The notes under the pieces: generated by a model | What the model saw: the letters and a program-made list of their open reading frames with translations, nothing else | Told to the model about the DNA's origin: nothing | Database searches by the model: none | Shown here: in pieces, positions 17,345 to 25,474 of the stretch | How the letters are laid out: every line of letters begins with the position of its first letter | How positions within the stretch are numbered: position 1 is the first letter of the stretch | Made by a program: the position numbers and the translations under genes | NCBI GenBank assembly: GCA_963795775.1 | Contig: CAWCJL010000003.1 | Span: 186,001-250,000 of the forward strand | Length of the DNA: 64,000 bases | Direction of reading: 5' to 3' | Source: CAWCJL01 sp963795775 | GTDB lineage: Bacteria > Acidobacteriota > Terriglobia > Terriglobales > Acidobacteriaceae

Positions 17345-18829
17345 TTAGCCCTTTGCCGACAACTGCTGCGCCTGCAGGGTTACCAGTTCGGATAAATCCT
17401 TCTTCTCCAGCCCATGGACTTCCTTGTTGAAGGTGTCCACCTTGCTTGACCAGTTCATGGAGCAGAACTTCGGCCCGCACATGGAGCAGAACGCGGCTTC
17501 CTTGTAGTAGTCGTCCGGCAGGGTCTCGTCATGCATGGCCCGCGCCGTCTCCGGATCGAGCGATAGAGCAAACTGCTTCTCCCAGTCAAAGGTGTACCGC
17601 GCATAGCTGATGGCATCGTCGCGATCCTGCGCGCCCGGCCGGTGCCGCGCCACGTCCGCCGCATGCGCCGCAATCTTGTAGGCGATGATGCCGTCCTTCA
17701 CGTCCTTCTCGTTCGGCAGCCCGAGGTGCTCCTTGGGCGTGACGTAGCACAGCATCGATGCCCCGTGCCATCCGATCATGGCCGCGCCGATCGCGGAGGT
17801 GATGTGGTCGTAGCCGGGTGCGATGTCCGTGACCAGCGGCCCCAGGGTGTAGAACGGCGCCGCGAAGCAGTATTCCACTTCCTTGTCCACCTGCTCCTTG
17901 ATCTTGTCCAGCGGCACGTGCCCTGGCCCCTCGATCATCACCTGGACGTCCTCTTCCCACGCCTTCCTGGTCAGCTCGCCAAGCGTCTTCAGCTCGGCAA
18001 ACTGAGCTTCGTCGCTCGCGTCCGCAATGGAGCCGGGCCGCAGACCATCACCCAGCGAATAGCTCACATCGTGCTTGGCCAGTACCTTGGTGATGCGGTC
18101 GAAGTTTTCGTACAGAAAATTTTGCTTGTGGTGGTGCGTCATCCACTGCGCCAGGATGGCTCCGCCGCGGCTCACAATGCCGGTAATACGCTTGGCTACC
18201 AGGGGCACGTATTGGATGAGCACGCCGGCGTGCACAGTGAAGTAATCGACGCCCTGCTCGGCCTGTTCCTCAATGACCTCGAGGTACACGTCTATGTTCA
18301 GATCTTCCAGCCGCTTCACCCGGTTCAGCGCCTCGTAAATGGGCACCGTGCCGATGGGCACCGGCGAGTGACGCAGGATGGCTTCGCGGATCTCCGGGAT
18401 ATCGCCGCCGGTCGAGAGATCCATCACCGTATCGGCCCCAAAGCCGACAGCAGTGTGCAGCTTGGCAAGCTCTTCCTGAATGTTGGAGGTCACGGCCGAG
18501 TTGCCGATATTTGCGTTGATCTTGCAGCGGGAGGCGACGCCGATGGCCATCGGCTCCAGCTCCGGGTGGTTGATATTCGCCGGGATGATCAGGCGGCCGG
18601 CGGCGATCTCGCTGCGGATCAGCTCTGCCGGCAACTTCTCCCTGGCCGCCACGAACTCCATCTCCTCGGTAATCCGGCCCTGCCGCGCAAAGTGCATCTG
18701 CGACATGTTGCGGTCCCCCGTGCGTTCGGCCTCGGCACGGCGCTTTGCAATCCACTCCGCGCGCGGCTTCAGGATCTCCGCGGTTGCATAACTCTCGGCA
18801 TGCCCATTGCTGTGCCCCTTGCTGCTCAT
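17345..18829 (-). CDS. thiC: Phosphomethylpyrimidine synthase ThiC
   Basis: Radical-SAM enzyme converting aminoimidazole ribotide to HMP phosphate, the pyrimidine half of thiamine. The 494-residue product has ThiC segments throughout: MHFARQGRITEEMEFVA, INHPELEPMAIG, KINANIGNSAVTSNIQEEL, ADTVMDLSTGGDI, MIEGPGHVPLDKI, APFYTLGPLVTDIAPGYDHITSAIG. The C-terminal CSMCGPKFCSM holds the Cx2Cx4C cluster ligands. It is the shorter form lacking the N-terminal domain of E. coli ThiC, as in many bacteria. No TPP riboswitch (CTGAGA ... ACCTGATC) can be seen in the 129 bp between thiC and the divergent ccmE. No other thi gene is present. Confidence 0.96.
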   Translation of the reverse strand: MSSKGHSNGHAESYATAEILKPRAEWIAKRRAEAERTGDRNMSQMHFARQGRITEEMEFVAAREKLPAELIRSEIAAGRLIIPANINHPELEPMAIGVASRCKINANIGNSAVTSNIQEELAKLHTAVGFGADTVMDLSTGGDIPEIREAILRHSPVPIGTVPIYEALNRVKRLEDLNIDVYLEVIEEQAEQGVDYFTVHAGVLIQYVPLVAKRITGIVSRGGAILAQWMTHHHKQNFLYENFDRITKVLAKHDVSYSLGDGLRPGSIADASDEAQFAELKTLGELTRKAWEEDVQVMIEGPGHVPLDKIKEQVDKEVEYCFAAPFYTLGPLVTDIAPGYDHITSAIGAAMIGWHGASMLCYVTPKEHLGLPNEKDVKDGIIAYKIAAHAADVARHRPGAQDRDDAISYARYTFDWEKQFALSLDPETARAMHDETLPDDYYKEAAFCSMCGPKFCSMNWSSKVDTFNKEVHGLEKKDLSELVTLQAQQLSAKG

Positions 18830-18958
18830 GCGCTCGTCCCCTCTTCCCTGCCAGAACTCCCGGCTAACCCTTTTTTGCGCGAACCGTGTGTCGATTATAG
18901 CCGCGCAGTCGGCGCTTGACGGCCCCCCGACCCGCGCCTAACCTGAGAAAGAGACCCG

Positions 18959-19441
18959 ATGAATAACCGCTCGCAGACCCTCCGCATCGCCATTGCTGTC
19001 GTGGTGGTATTGGGCACCATCCTGTACCTCGCGGTCAGCGGCGTGCAAGCCAACAAGAGCTACTACGTCACGATTTCCGAGCTGCAGGGCATGGGCTCGC
19101 AAGCCTACACACGGCACCTGCGCGTCGCCGGAAACGTAGCTCCCGGGTCCATCGAACGCAACGGCACGCACGCACAGTTCGTTCTGCTGGAGCAGGGCAA
19201 GCGCCTGCCGGTGCAGTACGCCGGCGTGGAGCCTCCGCCGGACACCTTCAAGGACGACGCGCAGGCGCTGGCTATCGGCACCTACGGCCGCGATGGGGTC
19301 TTCCACGCGACGGAACTGCAGGCCAAGTGCGCGTCCAAGTACGCCCCCGCACAGAAGCCCGGTGCGGGCGCACCCGCTGCTTCGGCCTCGCCTGCAAAAA
19401 CTGCTTCGCTGCGCACGCCAGAAGCCCCTGCCACTCGCTAG
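18959..19441 (+). CDS. ccmE: Cytochrome c maturation heme chaperone CcmE, CxxxY type
   Basis: Periplasmic, membrane-anchored heme chaperone that receives heme from CcmCD and passes it to the heme lyase. The 160-residue product has an N-terminal anchor (IAIAVVVVLGTILYLAV), the OB-fold core with HLRVAGNVAPGSI, LPVQYAGVEPPPDTFKDD and QALAIGTYGRDGVFHATELQAKC, and a flexible alanine/proline tail. In E. coli the heme is bound covalently by His in HxxxY; here the equivalent is CASKY, a CxxxY motif as known from archaeal and some deltaproteobacterial CcmE. The gene begins a cluster with ccmA 41 bp downstream. Confidence 0.93.
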   Translation: MNNRSQTLRIAIAVVVVLGTILYLAVSGVQANKSYYVTISELQGMGSQAYTRHLRVAGNVAPGSIERNGTHAQFVLLEQGKRLPVQYAGVEPPPDTFKDDAQALAIGTYGRDGVFHATELQAKCASKYAPAQKPGAGAPAASASPAKTASLRTPEAPATR

Positions 19442-19481
19442 GGCTACCCTGCGTGCTGCTCGTTATACTGCGAGCAGAGCC

Positions 19482-20171
19482 ATGCCTGTTGCTCCCGCCA
19501 TTGCCGCTCCCATTGCGGAACTAGACGATGTCTCGCGCCTGTTTGGGCGCTTTGTCGCGCTGCGTCATGTCTCGGTCGCGCTGGAGCGGGGACGCTGCTA
19601 CGTGCTGCTGGGGGAGAATGGAGCGGGCAAATCGACCCTGCTCCGGGTGCTGGCCGGCCTGCTACAGCCGACCGCCGGCAGGGTGCGCGTGTGCGGCCTG
19701 CCTCCGTTTGAAGTGCGCGGTCGCATCGGCTATATGAGCCACGCGCCCATGCTCTACGATGAACTGACGGCGGCGGAGAACCTCGATTATTTCGCGCGCC
19801 TGTATCAAACGCAACCGTGTTTGAGCGTGGAGGCAGCGCTCGAAGCAGTAGGGCTGGACCCAGCCCTGCCGCGCGCCGTCGGCCAGTACTCGCAGGGCAT
19901 GCGGCAGCGTGCATCGCTGGCCCGCGTACTGCTGCCGCAGCCGGAGCTGCTGCTGCTCGATGAGCCGTTCTCGAATATGGACATCGGCAGCGCGCGCCAG
20001 ATGCTGGCCGTGCTGGACCGCCTGCGTGCCGAGCAGCGGACGATCCTGCTCACCACGCATCAGCGGGAACTCGCGGAGCCGCTGGCGGATGCGCTGCTGA
20101 CCATGCAGGCCGGCGCCCTGGTCTCCATCGTGCCCGGCCCGGCACAGCGCGCGGAAGCGGTGGCGCATTGA
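19482..20171 (+). CDS. ccmA: Heme exporter ATPase CcmA
   Basis: ATP-binding subunit of the CcmABCDE system, which energises release of heme-loaded CcmE. The 229-residue ABC domain has Walker A GENGAGKST, Q-loop region SHAPMLYDELTAAENL, signature YSQGMRQR, Walker B LLLLDEPF and the H-loop LTTHQREL. LLRVLAGLLQPTAGRVRVCG is typical of CcmA. The ATG at 19482 starts the conserved domain shortly afterwards; the longer open frame upstream overlaps ccmE. Its stop overlaps the next start by 4 nt (ATTGA), so ybaK is translationally coupled to it. Confidence 0.9.
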   Translation: MPVAPAIAAPIAELDDVSRLFGRFVALRHVSVALERGRCYVLLGENGAGKSTLLRVLAGLLQPTAGRVRVCGLPPFEVRGRIGYMSHAPMLYDELTAAENLDYFARLYQTQPCLSVEAALEAVGLDPALPRAVGQYSQGMRQRASLARVLLPQPELLLLDEPFSNMDIGSARQMLAVLDRLRAEQRTILLTTHQRELAEPLADALLTMQAGALVSIVPGPAQRAEAVAH

Positions 20172-20677
20172 AGACGAACGCTGCACGCATTCTGGACGGG
20201 CTCGGGATTCACTATGAGCTGCGCGAGTACGAAGTGGACCCCGAGGATCTGACGGCAGCCACGGTCGCGCGCAAGATCGGAATGCCGCTTGAGCAGGTAT
20301 TCAAGACCTTGCTGTGCAGCGCCGGAGCAAAAGAGCACGTCTTCGCCGTTGTTCCCGGAGACGCCGAGCTGGATTTCAAGAAGCTGGCGACCGCTGCCGG
20401 CGTGCGCAAAACCGAGATGGCCCCGCTCAAGGACGTGCAGCCGCTGACGGGATACGTCCGCGGCGGCGTGACGCTGCTCGGCGCACGCAAGGCATTCCCG
20501 GCCTTTGCCGACGAAACGATCGAACTGTTTGATGAAATCTCCGTCTCTGCCGGGCAACGTGGATTGCAGATCGTGCTCGCGCCGGCGGATTACTTGCACG
20601 CGACGGGCGCGGTTGTGGCCGACCTGTGCAAGAGCGCAGGGCCGCACGCCGCAGCCTCGGAGCCGGCCGCGCGGTGA
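20168..20677 (+). CDS. ybaK: Aminoacyl-tRNA deacylase YbaK/EbsC family
   Basis: A 169-residue YbaK-type editing protein; family members hydrolyse Cys-tRNA(Pro) or related mischarged tRNAs in trans. Signatures: KTNAARILDGLGIHYELREYEVD, KIGMPLEQVFKTLLCSA with the conserved substrate-gating Lys, FAVVPGDAELDFKKLA, LTGYVRGGVTLLGARKAFPAFAD, and SAGQRGLQIVLAPADYL. The start is a TTG at 20168 that overlaps the ccmA stop; the gene's own stop overlaps the GTG start of ccmB. The tight coupling inside a cytochrome c maturation operon is unusual for a tRNA-editing gene. Confidence 0.9.
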   Translation: MKTNAARILDGLGIHYELREYEVDPEDLTAATVARKIGMPLEQVFKTLLCSAGAKEHVFAVVPGDAELDFKKLATAAGVRKTEMAPLKDVQPLTGYVRGGVTLLGARKAFPAFADETIELFDEISVSAGQRGLQIVLAPADYLHATGAVVADLCKSAGPHAAASEPAAR

Positions 20678-21345
20678 AGCACTCTTTCCTGCTGACTCAC
20701 CTGCGCAAGGACTTGCGGATCGAGTGGCGTTCCAAAGATGCGATCGGCTCCATGCTGTTCTTTGCCCTGCTGGTAGTAGTGCTTTTTTCCCTGGCGTTCG
20801 ATCCCACCCGCGACGTCTCCCGGCAGATTGCCGGAGGCATTCTCTGCGTCGCCATTCTGTTTGCCTCGGTCGCCGCGCTTAACCAGGCGTGGGCGCGGGA
20901 GCTGCGCCACAACGTGCTCGATGCGCAGCGCATGTCTCCTTCGCCGGCTGGCAGCCTCTTCCTCGCCAAGGCGATTGCCAACTTCATTTTTGTCGCGGTG
21001 ATCGAAGCAGTGCTCACACCAGTCTTCGTCATCTTCTACAACCTGCATCCGCTGGGGCGGTCCGCGCTCTTCCTGCTTATCCTGCCCCTGGGCACGTGGG
21101 CGCTGGTCGTGAACGGGACGTTCTTCGCCGCGCTCTCAATGCGCACGCGCAATCGCGAACTGCTACTGCCGCTGATACTTTTTCCTATCTTCATCCCGGC
21201 GCTGCTGGGCATGGTGCTGTCCGCCACGGCAGTACTGTCCGGTGATAGCGACCCCACGCTCTGGATCAAGCTGCTGGGCGGCTACGACATCATTTTCACG
21301 ACCGTGTGCCTGCTGCTGTTCGAGATCGTGCTGCACGCTGAATAG
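20674..21345 (+). CDS. ccmB: Heme exporter membrane subunit CcmB
   Basis: Permease partner of CcmA in the CcmABCDE complex. A GTG at 20674 overlaps the ybaK stop (GTGA); the 223-residue product then has the usual CcmB length. It begins with a short cytoplasmic segment (LRKDLRIEWRSKDAIGSMLFFALLVVVLFSLAF), typical of CcmB, and continues through about six transmembrane helices, including PLILFPIFIPALLGMVLSATAVLSG. AALNQAWARELRHNVLDAQRMSPSPAGSLFLAKAIANF also fits. The remaining maturation genes continue after a small opposite-strand gene. Confidence 0.9.
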   Translation: MKHSFLLTHLRKDLRIEWRSKDAIGSMLFFALLVVVLFSLAFDPTRDVSRQIAGGILCVAILFASVAALNQAWARELRHNVLDAQRMSPSPAGSLFLAKAIANFIFVAVIEAVLTPVFVIFYNLHPLGRSALFLLILPLGTWALVVNGTFFAALSMRTRNRELLLPLILFPIFIPALLGMVLSATAVLSGDSDPTLWIKLLGGYDIIFTTVCLLLFEIVLHAE

Positions 21346-21375
21346 AGGCGCGTACCGGCGCACGCTTCGCGCGAT

Positions 21376-21645
21376 CTACCCCTCTCGATCGGCGGCCGGC
21401 AGGTGAAGCGAAGACGTCACCCCAGGGAGCCGCTGCCTGCTGTGGAAGGGGTGTGCGCGAATCAAGCTTGAAATTGCGATGATGAGCAGCCACGCCCCGA
21501 TCAGGATGGCTGCAATCCGCAGCGCAAACAGCCCGGCGCGTTTCTCGTCCGCCTGCGATTCGCGACGCTTGGGCGACCCGAACGTCTGCCCCAGCACTCC
21601 GATGAGAAACAGCCCCGCGCCGATGATCAGCGTCGCCCATGCCAT
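21376..21645 (-). CDS. Small two-helix membrane protein, hypothetical
   Basis: An 89-residue protein on the opposite strand between ccmB and ccmC. Its ATG has a strong ribosome-binding site (aggagg, 6 nt away). It has two predicted membrane helices: WATLIIGAGLFLIGVLGQTF near the N-terminus and LFALRIAAILIGAWLLIIAISSLI in the middle, joined by a charged loop (SPKRRESQADEKR). I do not recognise a family. It breaks the ccm cluster into two transcription units. Confidence 0.6.
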   Translation of the reverse strand: MAWATLIIGAGLFLIGVLGQTFGSPKRRESQADEKRAGLFALRIAAILIGAWLLIIAISSLIRAHPFHSRQRLPGVTSSLHLPAADREG

Positions 21646-21789
21646 GTGCGTCCTCCTGCCCTTCTCTGCCCTGCACCTCTTTGTCTTAGTGTCGATGCCC
21701 GGAGCGACGGCAGAGTGGGCTGCCCTGATGGTAGAGGGCTTGGCGGGTCGCGGTAAACTGGGACGTTGCTACCGCTCTCGAGGATTGGC

Positions 21790-22506
21790 ATGAAGACGTT
21801 GCGATGGGTTTGGCTGGCAGGCACGCTGGCGCTGTTGGCGGAAGGCTTTCGTCAGGCCATGTACCTGGCGCCCACGGAAGCCACGATGGGGGATATCCAG
21901 CGGATTTTCTACTACCACTTCCCCTCGGCCATGATGACGTTTCTGTTCTTCTTCATCAGCTTTGTAGCCTCTATCGTGTATCTAGCCGCGCGCGCCCGGC
22001 ATCCATCGCGGGCCATGGCGGCCGACGCGCTGGCCCTCGCCGCGGCGGAAGTGGGCGTGGTCTTCTGCACCGTGGTGCTCATCACCGGCCCGCTCTGGGC
22101 GCGGCCTGTGTGGGGCATCTGGTGGACATGGGACGAACGGCTGACCAGCACGCTGGTTCTGTGGCTGATCTACTGCTCTTACCTGCTGCTGCGGCGTTTT
22201 GCCGCGGGGCCGCAAATGCAGACGCTGGCGGCCGTCCTCGCTATCTTCGGCTATGTGGACGTGCCGATCGTGTACTTCTCCACGCGCTGGTGGCGCACCC
22301 AGCATCCCTCGCCGGTGATCGGCGGCGGACCCGGCTCGGGGCTCGACCCCAGCATGTGGCCGGCGGTGTGGTGGAACCTGGCGGCGTGGCTGGCGTGGGG
22401 GCTGTTCATTATGGGCCTGCGCTATGGGCTGGAGAAGCGCCGCCAGGCAGTCGAGCAGAACGCAGCACTGCGCGCCCTGGACGCCAGCCTGGAATTCACG
22501 CGGTAA
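21790..22506 (+). CDS. ccmC: Heme-handling membrane protein CcmC
   Basis: Delivers heme to CcmE at the outer face of the inner membrane. The 238-residue product has the tryptophan-rich WWTWDERLTS signature of the heme-handling protein family, and the two axial-ligand histidine regions: IFYYHFPSAMM near the N-terminus and WRTQHPSPVI later. About six membrane helices are evident. The ATG at 21790 follows cgagga; eight codons of upstream frame are dropped for this reason. The ccmD-like gene follows 22 bp downstream. Confidence 0.92.
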   Translation: MKTLRWVWLAGTLALLAEGFRQAMYLAPTEATMGDIQRIFYYHFPSAMMTFLFFFISFVASIVYLAARARHPSRAMAADALALAAAEVGVVFCTVVLITGPLWARPVWGIWWTWDERLTSTLVLWLIYCSYLLLRRFAAGPQMQTLAAVLAIFGYVDVPIVYFSTRWWRTQHPSPVIGGGPGSGLDPSMWPAVWWNLAAWLAWGLFIMGLRYGLEKRRQAVEQNAALRALDASLEFTR

Positions 22507-22528
22507 TCGGGAGCACGAAGAGGAGCTT

Positions 22529-22669
22529 ATGGCACACCGGCACTTGATTCTGGCCTACGCCGTCACCTGGGGTATCCAGTTGGCGTATGGCGCGTACCTG
22601 GGGCTGAAGTGGCGCTCCATCCGTAAGGCGGAGCAGCAATCGCCGGTCTACCGTACGGACCCAAGCTAG
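22529..22669 (+). CDS. CcmD-like small heme exporter protein
   Basis: A 46-codon gene with ribosome-binding site aagaggag and an ATG at 22529. It has one membrane helix (LILAYAVTWGIQLAYGAYLGLKW) then a basic tail (RSIRKAEQQS), the layout of CcmD, which holds CcmABC and CcmE together. The position right after ccmC supports the assignment. CcmD is too short and variable for motif proof. Confidence 0.7.
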   Translation: MAHRHLILAYAVTWGIQLAYGAYLGLKWRSIRKAEQQSPVYRTDPS

Positions 22670-22756
22670 CGCCGCGAAGCCCCGGCGAGCCTTGGCAAAG
22701 AGACCCCACCGCTGTCTCTACAACTTCCAGACCGCCGCCTCCGCCGAAGTGGTATG

Positions 22757-22871
22757 GAGAGCGCAAGCCCTTTTGCGGCATGATCCTGACATCGGGACAC
22801 ATCCACCGGAAAGACCGCTGTGACCCTGATGCATCAAGAGCAACCGGCGTAGACCGATGCTTGCCTCTCTC
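22757..22871 (+). ncRNA. Candidate structured RNA upstream of DAHP synthase
   Basis: The 337-bp gap between ccmD and aroF holds no protein frame but folds strongly. Outer stem: GAGAG (22757-22761) with CTCTC (22867-22871) and GCAAGC (22763-22768) with GCTTGC (22859-22864). Inner stem: ATC-GGG-a-CACA (22791-22801) with TGTG-a-CCC-t-GAT (22819-22830) around a 17-nt loop. TGAT/ATCA can pair between the two. A Rho-independent terminator follows 10 nt later. The rod shape plus terminator suggests a free small RNA (6S-like in outline) or a leader with attenuator for aroF. I recognise no known riboswitch motif. Confidence 0.4.
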
Positions 22872-22880
22872 TAGCCTCCC

Positions 22881-22911
22881 AAGGCCGCCTTCGCAGGCGG
22901 CCTTCCTTTTT
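22881..22911 (+). terminator. Rho-independent terminator
   Basis: AAGGCCGCCT (22881-22890), loop tcgc, AGGCGGCCTT (22895-22904), then CCTTTTT. A 10-bp stem with a tetraloop and T-run is textbook. It ends either the ccmC-ccmD transcript or the structured RNA just before it, 95 bp ahead of the DAHP synthase start. Confidence 0.8.
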
Positions 22912-23006
22912 GCTGCAGCCTCGTCCGTTTCTCCGGACGCGAACGCAAGGTTTGCCCGTCCCCCAATCCGCTTTTACACTGGGAAGGTCAGCGAAAGGTC
23001 AAACTC

Positions 23007-24083
23007 ATGCTCGTCGTCATGAAGGCGCAGGCTACTGCGGAAGAAATCCAGTCAGTTTGCGAGCACATTGAACAGCTCGGTTTCCGGGCGCATGCCCTTC
23101 CCGGCGCACAGCGCACGGCAATCGGGGTCACCGGCAACGAGGGTGCGATCGACCAGGGCAATCTTGAAGAGCTTTCCGGCGTAGCGGAAGTCATCAAGGT
23201 GACCAAGCCCTATAAGCTGGTGAGCCGTGACGTTAAGGAAGAGGACACGATTATTCGCTTCCCCGGGACGAGCGCCACCATCGGCGGACGCGACCTGGCG
23301 GTGATCGCTGGTCCATGTTCGGTCGAGACGCGGGACCAGACCTTTGCGGTGGCTGAGAAGGTGGCCAAGGCCGGAGCGCAATTTCTGCGCGGCGGCGCCT
23401 ATAAGCCGCGGACCTCTCCCTATGCCTTCCAGGGGCTTGGGGAGGAGGGGCTGCGCATCCTGGCGGAAGCGCGCGAGCAGTTCGGGCTGCGCATCGTGAC
23501 CGAGGCGATCGATCACGAGACGCTGGCCCTGGTGGAGCAGTATGCCGATGTGATCCAGATTGGCGCGCGCAACATGCAGAATTATTCGCTGCTCAAGCGG
23601 GCCGGCCGCTCCAAACTCCCGGTGATGATCAAGCGCGGTATGTCGGCGACGCTCGAAGAGTTGCTGATGGCGGCCGAATACGTCATGAGCGAGGGCAACT
23701 ACCAGGTCGTCCTCTGTGAGCGCGGCGTGCGCACCTTTGCCGACCACACGCGCAATACGCTGGACCTGAGCATTGTGCCCGCGGTGCAGCGGCTGAGCCA
23801 CCTACCCATCCTGGTGGACCCGAGCCACGGCACTGGCAAGCGCAACAAGGTGCTTCCGCTGGCGCGGGCTGCCGTGGCAGTCGGCGCGGACGGGCTGATG
23901 ATCGAAGTGCATGGCTCGCCCGACAAGGCACTTTCCGACGGCGCCCAGTCGATCTACCCGGACCAGTTCGCACAGCTTATGGACGAATGCGCCGCCATCG
24001 CCACGGTGGTGCACCGTAACTTGCCGCGCGGCATCGAGGTCAACGCAGCAGAGCCGCGGGCCGCGGCCCCTGTTGTTTCGTAG
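23007..24083 (+). CDS. aroF: 3-Deoxy-7-phosphoheptulonate (DAHP) synthase, AroF/KDPS-like type
   Basis: Condenses PEP and erythrose 4-phosphate in the first shikimate step. The 358-residue product starts with a ferredoxin-like regulatory domain (MLVVMKAQATAEEIQSVCEHIEQLGF, to about residue 90) fused to the type I-beta barrel: AVIAGPCSVE, FLRGGAYKPRTSPYAFQGLG, ADVIQIGARNMQNYSLL, VMIKRGMSATLEE, LCERGVRTF and LPILVDPSHGTGKR. These contain the Cys, His, Glu and Asp metal-site residues. This layout is that of the Thermotoga/Bacillus-type enzyme with an ACT-like feedback domain. The short C-terminal tail is low complexity. A structured RNA and terminator precede it. Confidence 0.94.
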   Translation: MLVVMKAQATAEEIQSVCEHIEQLGFRAHALPGAQRTAIGVTGNEGAIDQGNLEELSGVAEVIKVTKPYKLVSRDVKEEDTIIRFPGTSATIGGRDLAVIAGPCSVETRDQTFAVAEKVAKAGAQFLRGGAYKPRTSPYAFQGLGEEGLRILAEAREQFGLRIVTEAIDHETLALVEQYADVIQIGARNMQNYSLLKRAGRSKLPVMIKRGMSATLEELLMAAEYVMSEGNYQVVLCERGVRTFADHTRNTLDLSIVPAVQRLSHLPILVDPSHGTGKRNKVLPLARAAVAVGADGLMIEVHGSPDKALSDGAQSIYPDQFAQLMDECAAIATVVHRNLPRGIEVNAAEPRAAAPVVS

Positions 24084-24111
24084 GCTGGCACAAGCCGCGC
24101 CAGCACGCCGG

Positions 24112-25266
24112 ATGGGACTGCGCAGCGGAAGTGCCTGCGCACTCCTGCTTTTCTCCAGCGGGCTCCTGTTGTTGTCCGGCTGCACGCGCCGGGACTTCCC
24201 GGAGTTCCCCCGCAGCTACCGCGAGTACGCTTACGTGACGAACAGTGGCAGCGGCACCGTTACGGTGCTCGATGTGGTGCGCGTGCAGGAGGACGACAGC
24301 ATCGCCGTCGGCGCGAACCCGACCGGCATCACGGCCAGCCGGGTGCGCAACGAAGTCTATGTCGTCAATACCGGCAGCGACTCGGTCAGCGTGATCGACA
24401 CCGCGCACAATCGCGTGGCCGCCACCATCCCCGTGCATCACCAGCCGTATTTTCTCGACCTGTCGCGCGATGGCATGCAGGGATACGTGGCCAACTCCGG
24501 TTCCAACGACGTCTCTATCATTGACATCGTCGCGCGCAGAGAAATCGCCCGTATCGGCGTGGGCGACAGGCCCGGGCTGGCGCGCATCGCGCCCGACGGC
24601 AACAGCCTGGTAGTCACCAATCGCGCGAGCGGAAGTGTCAGCATCATCGACCCGCATGCCCGGCGCGTGCGTTCCGTGTTCTCTGGCTGTCCAGGCGCGA
24701 CTGACGTGGTCATCCTGCCGGACTCATCCAAAGCGATGGTCGCCTGCTCCGGCGGACATCAAGTAATGGTGCTGGGCCTGGCCCGTGCAAACGGCCCGGA
24801 AAACAACCGGCCGGACCGGCTGCTCACATTCCTGGACGTCGGCCGGTCGCCCGTGCACATTGCGCTCAAGCCGGATGGCGGCGAGGCGTTCGCCGTTAAT
24901 TTCGACGGAAACTCCATCTCGGAGATGGTGACCTCGACCAACGAAGTCGGCGGCACCTACCCGATCGGCATGCATCCTTCGAGCGGCGCGGTGACGGCCG
25001 ACAATGCCCTGCTCTGGGTATCCGATTTCAGCGCGGGCACAGTCAGCCTGTACAGCATCGATGACGGCAAATTGCTGGGCAGCGTGCGGGTGGGCGAAGG
25101 CCCGGACGCGCTGGCGCTTTCGCACGAGGGCCACCTGCTGTTTGTGGTGGACACGACCTCGGCGGATATCGCCGTCGTGCGCACCATGAACCGTGCCCTG
25201 TTCACGCTTCTGCCCACGGGCGTGCGGCCGAGCAGCATCGCCGTAAAATCCATGCCGGCGAAGTAG
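24112..25266 (+). CDS. YVTN-repeat beta-propeller lipoprotein
   Basis: A 384-residue lipoprotein. The signal peptide (CALLLFSSGLLLLSGC) ends in the lipobox LLSGC, so the protein is anchored to a membrane through Cys. The rest is a seven-bladed propeller of YVTN/cytochrome-cd1-like repeats: YAYVTNSGSGTVTVLDV, EVYVVNTGSDSVSVIDT, QGYVANSGSNDVSIIDI, SLVVTNRASGSVSIIDP, and further blades to the end. Ligand or partner is unknown. Its start lies 28 bp after aroF, so co-transcription is likely but functional linkage is not obvious. Confidence 0.85.
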   Translation: MGLRSGSACALLLFSSGLLLLSGCTRRDFPEFPRSYREYAYVTNSGSGTVTVLDVVRVQEDDSIAVGANPTGITASRVRNEVYVVNTGSDSVSVIDTAHNRVAATIPVHHQPYFLDLSRDGMQGYVANSGSNDVSIIDIVARREIARIGVGDRPGLARIAPDGNSLVVTNRASGSVSIIDPHARRVRSVFSGCPGATDVVILPDSSKAMVACSGGHQVMVLGLARANGPENNRPDRLLTFLDVGRSPVHIALKPDGGEAFAVNFDGNSISEMVTSTNEVGGTYPIGMHPSSGAVTADNALLWVSDFSAGTVSLYSIDDGKLLGSVRVGEGPDALALSHEGHLLFVVDTTSADIAVVRTMNRALFTLLPTGVRPSSIAVKSMPAK

Positions 25267-25474
25267 GCCCTTCCTGCGGTACTGCGCGGCTGCGCTCTGC
25301 GCCCATTACGGTACTGCCGTCGCCGCTTCCCGAAACAGCACGCCTCGCCTTTCAGTCTCCGTATTCGGGAAAGCCGCACACCGCAGCGTCCTCACGCAGA
25401 TTTAGGTGCTGGTACTCCAAGCCGCCCTGCCGATACTCCGCAATAAGCGAGCAACGCGGGCGAGGTGATCCGGA

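Noticed and set aside
18940..18960. ctgagaaagagacccg as a possible TPP riboswitch fragment
   Set aside because: It is on the strand of ccmE and touches its start codon; the second conserved aptamer half is absent and thiC lies on the other strand.
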